A stretch of 64,000 nucleotides of DNA from Apostichopus japonicus (lineage: Eukaryota > Echinodermata > Holothuroidea > Aspidochirotida > Stichopodidae), in NCBI RefSeq assembly GCF_037975245.1, contig NC_092583.1, positions 2,657,264 to 2,721,263 on the forward strand, given 5' to 3'. A program made the position numbers and the translations under genes. The notes below the pieces were generated by a model that saw nothing but the letters and a program-made list of their open reading frames with translations, ran no database searches and was not told the DNA's origin. This document shows, piece by piece, positions 49,701 to 59,700 of this stretch. Position 1 is the stretch's first letter. Every line of letters starts with the position of its first letter.

Positions 49701-52700
49701 ATAGTTTAAATATAGAGTACGTTTAAGTTATACATAGTACGTTATAGTTAAACATGGTACGTCATAGTTACACATAGTACGTGATAGTTATTTATAGTAC
49801 GTTATAGTTATACGTAGTACGTGATAGTTATACATAGTACGTTATAGTTTTACCTAGCATGTCATAGTTAGGTGGTACCGTAACGTACGTGAGTGTCTAT
49901 GAACCAATCATGTTTATTAGTAACATAGAGTTAAGACCAAGGGCGTAGGAACCGGGGGGCTGGGGGGCGCCAGCCCCCCCCCCCAGTGAAAAATGTGGAG
50001 GGGCGGAAGTATCATTCCGCCCCCCCCCCCTCCCGGTTCGCAAGTCAGAAAACCCCTCTTTCATTTCCAAATGAGAAAAAAAATCTCATTTGGAGCACCA
50101 AATTGCATCTAAGGCCAGGTGAAAATACAAAATTAAGTTTACAAAATGGAGTGCGTGTTGAAGTGTGCTATATTGCACCAAATTGCATCTGAGGCCACCT
50201 GGAAATGCAAAAAATTCCAAAGGGGAGGGGGCACCCCCTCCCCTTAGACCCCTCCCCCAGGCCGGCCATCAGTCTTCAGCTGCCCCCCACTCAAAAGTAC
50301 CTTCCTACGCCACTGGTTAAGACTATTAAGGTAAAACATATAACGATTGCTACCTTGATTCCATATGATATGGAATTCATTCCACCCAAACTTTTCAGTC
50401 ATCATGTCTTTCCGTTAGCCTACCGTTACATGTGTCCTAATTACAAACCATTTAGGCTCAAATATTTTCATTGGGTTCAACTCATAATGATCATGAACGT
50501 CTTGTGGCAGAAAATGAGGCACTTGCGAAAGGCAGGATAAATATGCCGTTTGAAAACACTAAGAAATTCCTAAGATGGCGTCACATGACGTCATGAGATT
50601 AGGAAAATTTTTCGGGCGAACGAGGGTAAATTAATTCTCAATTCCGAAGGGAAAAATCAAGTTTTCAACTGGATATGTTCTAGAGAACATGCTTAGATGA
50701 TCCCAAAAAGACAGGACGTTGAAATTGTCGTGTCATGACCATTTTAAATATGAGATGCCTCATCGATAGTTTACGGGATTTGAGGGGGCGGGGATGGGAA
50801 GGGAGCCTACGGCCACCTTTTCCGCACGCCACTGTTACACATCAGACACACACACTGCTTGAGAATAAAACACACAAGTGACGTGTTAACCAGAGATCGG
50901 TACAAGTAACACCAAGTGTGCCGTACTTAACGTTGACGCTATGAGACAAGCTGGATAGGTTAAAGCGTGTGAAGACTCGCGCACAAAGGAACGTCCAATG
51001 CTGGTAATCTGACCTAGTTTCGATTGAGGTGTAACAGGATTGTTAGACACCACCATCGATCCCAGAAAATACACACACAGCTTGCTACCGTCGGTAAATA
51101 GACACTAGTGTTCAGTCAGTACATACAGCTGCGGTCAATACCCAAAGCACAGTGTATAAACGATACAGCGATGGACATCTCAGGTCCAGCTAAAGATAAC
51201 AAGGTATCACGTTTCATTTACTGTCTGCATTTTGTAGCGACACGAACAAAACGTCACTTGCAAGCAACAGAAAGTTAACTTTTACAGATGGCCGCACGCG
51301 GTTCGGGGCGAGTCTTCAATGCCTTTAAATTTAAAGTTCTCGCTTTGTTGACAGATCACAAGATAATTTTTAAGGATGCACGGTAATTGAATACATCCTG
51401 AGTCGCTAAAAAAAAGGGAATGTAACGTTTGACCCTCAACAGAGCTCTCTCTGTAACACAAAATTAGTACAACACTACTTAGTTAACTGATGAAGAGTTA
51501 CGCCGAAAGCCTTCATTCGGCTAACGGCTTTGCATAACCGTATAGGTGAATTGCAATTTTCAATGAGGAAGGAGGGACGGGATTACCGTTGGACATCCAA
51601 CTATATGACAATTCCACAGTCCGACTCTTTCGTATGAGCAGTATGAATATCTAGCAATTATTGTCAGGTCAAAGGTTGGGAACTGTTTATACTTTCAGTG
51701 CTATCTGCGAATGTTTCTGGTGAAACGATGACGTTACTGTAATATCACTTAAATAACAACATTATTTTCAGTAAAATATCGGTTCATCTCACTAAGAAAC
51801 GTGAACAGAAAAGCAAAGGAGAACCTTGCAGATTTCACGGACCAAGTCTCTTATTTCCCTACGTTTGGATTGTTCCATTTATTTAATAGGGGTAATTTAC
51901 AGTATAAAAAGTTGTTTGTCAATCTCAGCTCATCTTTAGAATAACACTGACCATCCCTTATACTGTTATATAGAGTTGTCCATAACTTTACAGTAGTAAG
52001 GTGTTTTGTCAATAGAAAAAAAACTTGTTACCGTCAAATAATGATAAATTCTAATAAATAAATGGAACAGAAACCATTTACCTTTCAAATGGTTCGAGCA
52101 ATTTGAGAAACATGTTTGTCACAAGATTCTCTATAAATAAAATTATTTGTTGTGCTCGCGTCTCGACCTTTAAGGTAGCATACGCCCATTAAAAGCCCCA
52201 TTGACTTACACACTAAATCACATAAGTAATGTGGTCTCTAAGTCTAGATAGAAGTGTTCACTAGCTAAACGCTACCCATCACCGGATAGCTGACAAGTTG
52301 GCCTTTCATAGCACCATCAATTTTCGGTACCATGACGGCGCAGATTTTTTGCTATCCGAGCCGGAAGTTTTCGTCACTTGTAAAGGAACCTCTTCACTCA
52401 GTAGTAAACAATTTTCCTACGCAGCTCCTGTGAGGCCTTAAGGGGTCTAAAATTGCCTCAATTGACCCAATTTTCTCACCACATGTACTTCCATTCATGC
52501 TCTTCAACATGCAAGCCAAGAAAAAATAGATCATGATTGATAACAGGTCAAAAAAGACGTTCTCCTGCTGCTTTTTTGGAACTTTTCCTGAGATAGGAGA
52601 ACAATCGAGCGGATGGATATAGACTCTAATAGGAGTATGCTACCTTTAGTAGCGTACATGTCGCCATGGATATGTATTTGGCGTGTCGTTAAAGTTACCT

Positions 52701-55700
52701 GTCATGAATCCAACTGGTCTTGTTTAACTCACGTAATACCTATTTCCGTGTCTCTTTTTTTACTCGTCATGTTATGGATAATAATTTGGATCAAGCTTCC
52801 TGGTTTTTTTTCTTTATCTTTCTTAAACTGTTTGTCTCTTAAACTGTGGATGTATCCTTCACCTCCCTAATTAGAACTCATCCGTTGGACTTAATGTGTT
52901 TCTCATTTTGTTAGTGATAGTTTGTTGGCAGTATACACGTATCCACTGATGAACGTATAGTCAGATATCGCTTCTCGGCCATTTGGCTAAGATCATGTAT
53001 GGTAGTATATCTGTTTTTTTTTTGTTTTTTTTTCCGAGTGGAATCGTGATACACACCTGACGATGATCATATAGTCACAGTCTTGATGTTATGGGAATGG
53101 TTTTGAGAGCGGATCAGTCGTTCGACGGTTTATAATTCCATGTGCAGAGTTGTACCGTAATTTGAGTTGTACTCGTTTCAGATCCCAGCAACATAAAATC
53201 CCCTAAACATATATTGGAATCTGCCCGTATCATTTTATCAAACTGTCACATTAAAGTATTACCAGAGAATGTCTTCGATCGCATTACAAAATTTACAAAC
53301 AACTAAAATATCGTAGCTTTCAAAAAGAAACCAGTAATGTGGACACATGTTCCTCAATTTTTCTTAAGATTTGAGCAAACCTTCTCATATATGAAGTGAG
53401 AACACAATGTCACTAAAACTTTCATGTTTGATCTTACCTGTCTGAGGGTCCTTTGATGAACAAGTTAACTTTCTAAGATTGTAACCAGCGGGAAATGCGT
53501 ACGCCGTACCCGGACCGAACCCGTATATGATGGCACTGAAATAGCCGTCTGGCATGTCATTCGAAATGATTTGTGGTCCTGTGGATAATGGTATCGTCCG
53601 GTCGGCGCCAAAACTGAACATACCACCATTAACACTGACATCAGGTTCTTTAGCTAAGACGGTGACACCATTGAGAGTGAGAGTAAATAAAGAAGGTGAA
53701 GTCACAGAGATAGCGGCGTAACTCGTAATGTTGTTTGACCCCGCCCCGTCAAAGGTCGCGAACGTGACGAGACCATTCAAATATTGTTCAATTGGCGGTA
53801 TAATCACCATGAATGGGTCTCCCACACCGTCTGCTTGCATTCCCTTAGCATACTGAACCACCAACACCGGTTTATTTGAGTTAATACCGAGAGGGAACTT
53901 TGCAAGTTGGTTAAACTCCATGAACTGACCAGATCTCGATATCTGAACGGTTTCCCCGGAGACTTTCACTACGGTGTTGGCTCTGGCAGCGATTATTCTG
54001 ATGATATAGCCAGAATCTCGATCCAGTAAAGGTTGCAGGCTGAAACGTTTGCCCCATGTATCAACAGGTGGGATCATTTCAACTAAGTGGTCACATCGCG
54101 ATGTTTTCTGCGGTACTTCGGTGCATGTTGAGCCGGATAGTACTGCAATCGCTTTGTCCGATGTAATCTGTGTACCAGTCAAATCATTGGCTGATTGGAA
54201 TTGTATCGTCTGTCCTCTTTGTAAACCGAATATTATTTCCTCCCCTGCCGCGAAAATGGTTCCTCCGTAGTTTAACTTTTGAATTGATACAATTTTTATT
54301 CTTGTTAAATCGCTTTTAGCTGAAATCACAAACTGTGATTTTTCGTTTCCGACCGTCGTATAGGACGGTATCAAGTACTCCATACCGAGAGCATCGGTAG
54401 GAATGACGAGGAATCCATCGGTAGATTTAGACAGAGAATTTATCGCTTGTACGTTTACGTCTCTGCTTGTACGAATAAGAATGGTTGTGTTCTGGAATCC
54501 ATTTCCCGCACAAACCGCGCCTACCGGTATATTGACTTTACTGACTGAGGTATTTACAACGGTTAGAATCTGTTCAAAGTTTATGGATGGAACAGTAACT
54601 TCGACGTGTGTTTCCCCTACCGACAAACCGCCGATGTGAACTTGTACGGTTTCCGGTGTATCATAGTTGCTAGGAAAGGCAAAGATAAACTCACGTCCTC
54701 TGGTATCTGGGATAGGTGCTGCGGTAAGAAATCAAACATTTAGTTATTAGAGCCATTACCGCGATATATTGGTCGTCTTCGCGACTTTATCCTTTAACCA
54801 CAACTATGACGTCATATAAAGAAATTGTCAAAAACACTTGATTTTGTTAATAGTTTAGATGGACCTGAGCTATTTGGTGCATCCAATATTTAATAGAGTA
54901 AGTAGAATCGAAATTAAAAATAAAAGTTATACTGAAAGCAACCGGGTATATTTGTGTGTAAAGTCTCTTGACCGTATGAAAATGCACTTGAGCGCCGAAT
55001 ATTTTTTTAGCACTTGAGCGCCGGATACATTTTTAATCGGACAACCGTTGCATGCATGTCAAAATAGATGCTTTAAACGCATATGACAGGTTGTTACAAA
55101 ACAAACATCAAATATCTATATATGTACGCCTCCCACACTTCTATATATAGCAAAAGTACGGAGGCACATGTGTATGTCAAAATAGATGCTTTAATCCTAT
55201 ATGACAGGTCTCTACAAAAGAAACATCAAATATCTACATATGTACGCCTCCCACACTTCTATGTATAGCAAAATTACGAAGTAACATGTGTCTGTAAAAC
55301 AAAAAGTACAAAGATATAGGTCCTCCATATATATTTATACGTTGGCCTAAATTAATTTACATATATGAATCGGGCGTAAAGATGTTATTGCCATTCGCTG
55401 GTAAGGCAGCTTTGTCGCTAATTTGAAACTTACTTTGGGACAAAAAATTAAAATACTTGATGGTAGCATATTATGCTGAACCAGCAAAGCTCCAATTGCT
55501 TAAAGTAGCTAGAAACATACATTTGTACGTTTAGTTATAAAACACATGCATTCACCTTAAACTGATGTTTTTGAACATCATTTTTATTTATAACAAAATC
55601 TGATTAAAGTAAATAACAAAGTTGACTAGAAACTAAAACAAGAAAGAAAACAAAATCAAGGCAAACTGAAAATATGTTGAAATATTGTATGACGAAGGTT

Positions 55701-55874
55701 TCAGTCAGTATCACGAACATAACATGAAAATGTTTCTTATACTCTTCCATAAGAAGATTTATATTTAAGATTAAAGAAGGATATAACCTATACAATATAC
55801 TTGCCGTGTTTAACTTGTGTGCTGACCAAACAGATCTTGAGCAATATTAAACAAAGACTTAACCAAGTGGCCAT
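46735..55874 (-). CDS. Membrane-anchored IgGFc-binding-domain protein, copy 1 (five exons, complete)
   Basis: Exons in transcript order: 55874-55805 signal peptide, 54718-53438 IgGFc-binding domain, 49508-49170 stalk, 47912-47816 transmembrane, 46774-46735 tail and stop. Phases agree at every junction (1, 1, 1, 2), giving about 608 residues. The IgGFc-binding N-terminal domain is known from mammalian FCGBP, a secreted mucin-associated protein with VWD repeats; here those repeats are absent and the domain is followed by a Pro-rich stalk and one TM helix. A surface receptor or adhesion role in immunity is inference; IgG itself is absent from invertebrates, so the ligand is unknown. The only unusual splice site is a GC donor in intron 1. 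A close paralogue starts 818 bp upstream on the same strand. Confidence 0.85.
46935..47162 (+). mobile_element. tRNA-derived SINE (family A), near full length
   Basis: The tRNA-like head has an A box TTAGCTCAGTGG and a B box GGTTCGAGTC, followed by a body ending GCAGGAGGATCTAATA. It is absent from the same intron of the paralogous copy (about 56,893), so it was inserted after the duplication or lost from copy 2. No clear target-site duplication is seen. Confidence 0.88.
47610..47795 (-). mobile_element. MITE family 1 with internal deletion
   Basis: TTAA-bounded, with both terminal repeats of the 14.4-kb element. Compared with the paralogous 57,625-57,992 copy about 180 bp are missing between ACACACAGC and AACGG, at a short AGC microhomology. 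Confidence 0.85.
47816..47912 (-). CDS. IgGFc gene 1, exon 4: transmembrane helix
   Basis: Acceptor TTTCTCGTTACAG and donor GG|GTAAGT on the minus strand, phase 1 to 2. The product is TCFPVTAVIAAVAAP and IVMFLVMLVIVFAIFLG, one long hydrophobic segment without charges. The paralogue keeps it with conservative changes. Confidence 0.88.
48031..48537 (+). mobile_element. MITE family 2, copy in gene 1 intron 3
   Basis: About 507 bp with inverted termini AGGTGGCATACTCCTATTAG and, on the other strand, AGGTAGCATACGCCCATTA. The paralogous site near 58,708 (CACTTGTGAAGCC) lacks it. Flanks are not a clean TTAA, so the target-site history is unclear. Confidence 0.8.
49170..49508 (-). CDS. IgGFc gene 1, exon 3: Pro/Gly/Cys-rich stalk
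   Basis: Acceptor TTTATTGTACAG and donor GCGA|GTATGT on the minus strand, phase 1 to 1, 113 codons. It begins NVREFECPISEAPLEGPQ, then has CMPGMPC, PCQPGQPCWPGQ and PRPLLPPE. Cysteines occur as a PC-x-PG ladder. I recognise no named domain; it looks like an extended stalk between the globular domain and the membrane. Confidence 0.85.
49560..49875. repeat. AT-rich tandem repeat, about 18-20-bp unit
   Basis: Many degenerate copies of TAGTTATACATAGTACGT next to the stalk exon. The same array occurs at 59,745-60,005 in copy 2, so it predates the duplication. Confidence 0.9.
49938..50315. mobile_element. hAT-like non-autonomous element with 8-bp TSD
   Basis: 378 bp with termini CAAGGGCGTAGGAA and TTCCTACGCCACTG, flanked by GTTAAGAC (49930-49937 and 50316-50323). 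The paralogous copy has a single GTTAAGAC at 60061-60068, an empty site. Internal poly-G and poly-C runs next to the termini could form a hairpin. No transposase is encoded. Confidence 0.9.
50960..51328 (-). mobile_element. MITE family 1, full-length copy
   Basis: 369 bp bounded by TTAA, with the same inverted termini as the 14.4-kb copy and about the same length. A 5'-damaged version is at the equivalent place in copy 2 (60,505), so this insertion predates the duplication. Confidence 0.88.
52170..52649 (-). mobile_element. MITE family 2, copy in gene 1 intron 2
   Basis: About 480 bp, left flank TTAA, right flank TTAG (one base changed), terminal repeats GGTAGCATACGCCCATTA and, reversed, AAGGTAGCATACTCCTATTA. 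Orientation is opposite to the 48.0- and 58.0-kb copies. It is absent at the matching place in copy 2 (near 63,165). Confidence 0.83.
52967..53015 (+). pseudogene. U2 snRNA 5'-end-like fragment, copy 1
   Basis: Begins ATCGCTTCTCGGCC and continues TTTGGCTAAGATCA and GTAGTA, closely matching the first about 45 nt of U2 snRNA, including the branch-point-pairing GUAGUA. Similarity stops before the Sm site, so it is not a functional U2 gene. It could be a truncated retrocopy or the head of a U2-derived SINE. It lies antisense to the IgGFc gene in intron 2. Confidence 0.8.
53438..54718 (-). CDS. IgGFc gene 1, exon 2: IgGFc-binding N-terminal domain
   Basis: Acceptor TTTCTTACCGCAG and donor ACAG|GTAAGA on the minus strand, phase 1 to 1, 427 codons without a stop. 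It opens with PIPDTRGREFIFAFPSNY, the domain's conserved start, and holds AVLSGSTCTEVPQKTSRCDH followed by LVEMIPPVDTWGKRF, matching the C...CDHLVEQLPP...WG signature of FCGBP-type domains. It ends with YFSAIIYGFG and AGYNLRKLTC. Four cysteines are visible. The domain fills a single exon, which would favour exon shuffling. Confidence 0.92.
54719..55804. other. IgGFc gene 1 intron 1
   Basis: AT-rich and without exons. It contains a direct duplication of about 118 bp (55056-55173 and 55174-55292) containing ATGTCAAAATAGATGCTTTA and GTACGCCTCCCACACTTCTA. Confidence 0.75.
55056..55292. repeat. 118-bp direct tandem duplication
   Basis: Two adjacent copies with roughly a dozen mismatches, inside intron 1 of the IgGFc gene. 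Confidence 0.92.
55805..55874 (-). CDS. IgGFc gene 1, exon 1: signal peptide (candidate)
   Basis: ATG at 55874 with a good start context (AACAAAATGG). The product is MATWLSLCLILLKICLVSTQ then VKH, a classical signal peptide with a hydrophobic core and small residues near the expected cleavage site. It ends at phase 1, exactly what exon 2 requires, but the donor reads CACG|GCAAGT, a GC donor. No GT donor near it gives the right phase. Support is composition, phase and position. Confidence 0.68.
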
Positions 55875-56691
55875 TTTGTTTCACGTTAGCTCCAACACAT
55901 AATGCGAAACCCTATTAACGCAAAGATATTGTGTGAATATATCCAGTAGGTAACCAACAATGAACTAAAATTAAAATTATCGCTTCCTCAGTAAGTACGG
56001 AAGATGCAAATTAAGAAGGAAGCAAATGGCCGATGAAAACTTCTCTTGTACGGAAGCTTTAAGTAACCATTATTTGATACTAATAATAGAATGTCTGACA
56101 AATATGATTGAAACTGAGGAAAAGTTGTTTGTATTTATTCAAATGACCACACAATGATGCATTTTAAGATCCTCCGTATTGGATAATTGACCACGGTTGA
56201 GATTTTTAAGTGCAGATCAACCTGGTCTACACTATGAATTTTCTCGTTGCTTCCTTTTATAAGGGGCTCAATAATATACCTTGAGATATTCTGTGAATCC
56301 GGAACACGTGATGAAATATTCAATTGCTCAATACATTTAAAAGCTTAAGTCATTTCCTGAACTGTCAAAATACTTAGTCTGTAAATCAGGAACCGTATAA
56401 GGTTTACTTCTGTAATATAGATAGGCCTAGTATTGACTTCAGTTAAAGATATGGAGGGGTTACATATCTCCCCGACCCCCCCCCCCCACCCCTCTACTTC
56501 CATTGCTGCACCCCATCATTGTTATAAAATAATGATACGAAACAACAGCAACATAATTCTGGCCAAAATTTGGACAAGATTTTAAGTTATTGTGTCTGTC
56601 TGTGAGCCATTTGTTATTTTTCATTCTAGCAATTTTGGCGGCAATCCTGGGTGACCTCTTTTAAGTCTGTTCCTCATTAGTTGGCCCATCT
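55875..56691. other. Space between the tandem IgGFc genes
   Basis: About 817 bp holding the presumed promoter and 5' UTR of gene 1 and the 3' UTR of gene 2, both minus strand. No clear TATA box is recognised; GATATATTC lies about 80 bp upstream of the gene 1 ATG on the minus strand. The duplication boundary near 56,460 falls here. Confidence 0.55.
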
Positions 56692-56731
56692 TCAACGTTT
56701 GCGCGGCCGTGCAGGTAACAATGGCAACCGC
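56692..56731 (-). CDS. IgGFc gene 2, exon 5: tail
   Basis: Acceptor AATCTTTCAG; RLPLLPARPRKR and TGA, parallel to copy 1. Confidence 0.85.
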
Positions 56732-59700
56732 CTGAAAGATTAAAACAAAGGAAATGAGACAGCTAAGGACAAAGTCTAAGTTGATGCGGAATAACTTTAT
56801 TTTCCAATCACCTAGCCCTCATACTATTCATCCCCTTCCTTCTTATCTCCCTCGCCTTCCTAAAACTTCAGGGTTTGTCAGTGGTATAACTTGGTAATTA
56901 ACATAATTAATGAATACACTAATACAATGCACAGCCACATATTCAAGTGTGTGGGTGCATGTGTACACATCCCACTCCACCATTTTTCAGTCCCACAAAG
57001 AAAGAAATTGAAGTAGTTATTTGCAGGCGTGTAGCGAGGAATTTGCCAAGGGAGGGGTGAAACTGTAGGCAAACTATCAGAGCCGTAGATACGGCATTGC
57101 AAACTATCTAAGCGCAGCGCCACTATGTTGGCGCGAAGCGCACAAGAAAAGTTTGCCTGAAAATGCCTCCCAAAACTGCTGGAAATGGCACTTCCCAGGC
57201 CTTGTAAGTTGCATCTTAGCATTTTCTCTTTTGAAATTACTGGCGATATCATAAATACATACAACAAAAATATGCTCAAGGTGGGGGGGGGGCGGCTGCC
57301 CCCTTCACCCCCGGCTACGCGCCTGGTTATTTGAGCCCTCTTATGTGCGTGTATAGCTAAGTAGCATAAGTGGGCAATAGAGTGCACCATTTCTTATCTT
57401 TATTGTTTCTGCTGCTAGATGACCCCCAGACAGCCTACATGGGATCGGCTTCAACAGCCCCAGTGGCAACACCACCTCCTTTTGAAAAAACAATCCTGGA
57501 TCCATCCCCGATGCACTTATGCACCCTTGGCCTCAAGCGGTATTTTTTTAAGTGTCTTTCGGACCATCCTAAAATTGGCAGGTTGGTTTGCAGGTTGTTT
57601 TACCCCCCCCCCCCCACTCCCTTTTTAAAGAGTGTGAAGACTCGCGCAAAAAGAAACGTCTACTGCCGGTAATCTGACCAAGTTTCGAATGAGGTGTAAC
57701 AGAAGTGTTAGACACCACCATCGATCTCAGAAAATACACACACAGCTTGTTACCGTCGGTAATTAGACACTAGTGTATATTCAATACATATATACAGCTG
57801 TGGTCAATACCCACAACAAAGTGTACATAACAGCGTGGACATCTCAGGTCAAGATAAAAGATACCAAGTTATCACGTTTCATTACTGTCTGCATTTTGTA
57901 GCGACAAGAAGAAAACGTCATTTGCAAGCAACGGGAAGTTAACTTTTTCAGAGGGCGGCACGCGGCTTGGGGCGAATCTTCAATGCCTTTAAGGTGGCAT
58001 ACTCCTATTAGAGTCTATATCAATCCGCTTGATTGTTGTCCTTGTTCTCATTGTTCTCAGGAAAAGTGCCAAAACGCAGCAGGAGAACATCTTTTGTGAC
58101 CTGTTATCAATCATAATCTATTTTTTTGTGGCTTGCATGTTGAAGAGCATGAATTGGATTACATGTGGTGAGAAAATTGGGTCAATTGAGGCAATTTTAG
58201 ACCCCTTTAGGCCACTCAGGAGCAGCGTAGGAAATTTGTTTAGCACTGAGTGAAGAGGTTGGTTTACAAGTGACGAAAACTTCCGGCTCGGATTGCAAAC
58301 AATCTACATGGTCCTGGTACCAAAACTTGATGGTGCCTTGAAAGGCCAACTTGTCAGCTATCCGGTGATGGGTAGCGTTTAGCCAGTGAACACTTCTATC
58401 TAGACTTAGAGACCACATTACTTTTATGATTTAGTGTGTAATTCAATGGGGCTTTTAATGAGCGTATGCTACCTTTAAGTGGATGTCTTTACTTACCCTA
58501 ACAGAATGACGAACACGATAACTATCATAACCAGGAACACGGCGATAACTGGCGCTGCAACGGCTGCAATCACAGCGGTAACTGGGAAACAAGCTGTAAC
58601 GAGAAAAGTAAAGAATGAACTAATTAATTGCTTAATGTCTCGGAGTATCAGAAATATGTCAATTGTCGTTGTTACAGTCATATTTGCATTGCGTTGCGCC
58701 ATCACTTGTGAAGCCTGGTTTGACCAACAGCAGTCTCTTGTTGCCATTCTTTTTTTTCCTTTCCTTCTGTACATACGTTAATTACCTCCTTTGTGATTTA
58801 GTTCTTTGTTTGCCTCTCTGGTTTAAACTGGTTCTTATAACTCCAGAAGATGAAAGAATAAATCAACTGAAAAGATAAGTTGGTCTTTTGACGACCGCTG
58901 AAACAGATCAGCTATCCAATGAGTGTTAAAACTTATATGAAACTCTAAAACTAACAGATGTTAGTGATCACATTATAGTTGGACGATTTCCTGTGGTAAG
59001 CCAATGGGGGATATTATTAAGGGTAGCCTATCCTATGGTTCTGTACTGGTATTGTTGCATGATTAGGGTTAATGTCATCTTTTATATTCCAAACGGTTGG
59101 AAGTAATCATGGTAAATGGGCTACGGTTATTCGTATATGTGTGGCTTGCGTTCGGTTCATCTTAAAACAGTCTTAAAACCAACAGATTTTTGTCTCTACC
59201 TGTGGATGGACACATTGTGTGCCAATAATATACACTTTACATTTATACACATCTTATAAGAGCTACTCCCATACCAGTATTGGTAATTTTATTCCAATCT
59301 TTTCATTTTGACATTAGTTGACATTCAGGTATACATACTCGCTTGCTCCGGTGGTAAAAGTGGTCTTGGCAATTCTGGTTGCCCTGGAAAAACAGGTCTT
59401 GGTGGAGGATTTGCTAGGTTAAGAGGAATGAGACCTCCAGCGACACCATCAGGTAAGGGCTCCGGTGGGGGTTCATTCGGTAGCGGTACCCAAGTTTGTT
59501 GAGTGTTTGATCCTCCAGGCAACCAGGAAGCCTGGCCTGGCCAGCATGTCAGACCAGGGTGACAAGGGGTAGCACCCGTGTAACAGGGCATGCCTGGCAT
59601 ACACCCTATCTGGGCCTGGGCCTGCGGTCCTTCCAAAGGTGCTTCAGAGATAGGGCACTCAAACTCTCGCACATTTCCTGTACAATAAATAAAAATCATT

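Larger units (their letters stand above)
46512..53518. repeat. Tandem segmental duplication, copy 1
   Basis: Aligns in order, with indels, to 56,460-64,000. Matching landmarks are the tail exon (46735/56692), TM exon (47816/58497), stalk exon (49170/59339), U2-like fragment (52967/63459) and the end of the IgGFc exon (53438/63920). Coding divergence is about 7-8 percent in the stalk and TM exons. The real right limit lies further on, since copy 2 runs off the window. Confidence 0.95.

Noticed and set aside
52960-53020. A functional U2 snRNA gene
   Set aside because: Only the first about 45 nt match. The Sm site and 3' stem-loops are missing and no upstream snRNA promoter element is recognised.
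53385-53437. Extension of the IgGFc exon frame past 53438
   Set aside because: This is intron read-through; the donor at 53437-53436 is strong and the phase with the stalk exon is exact.
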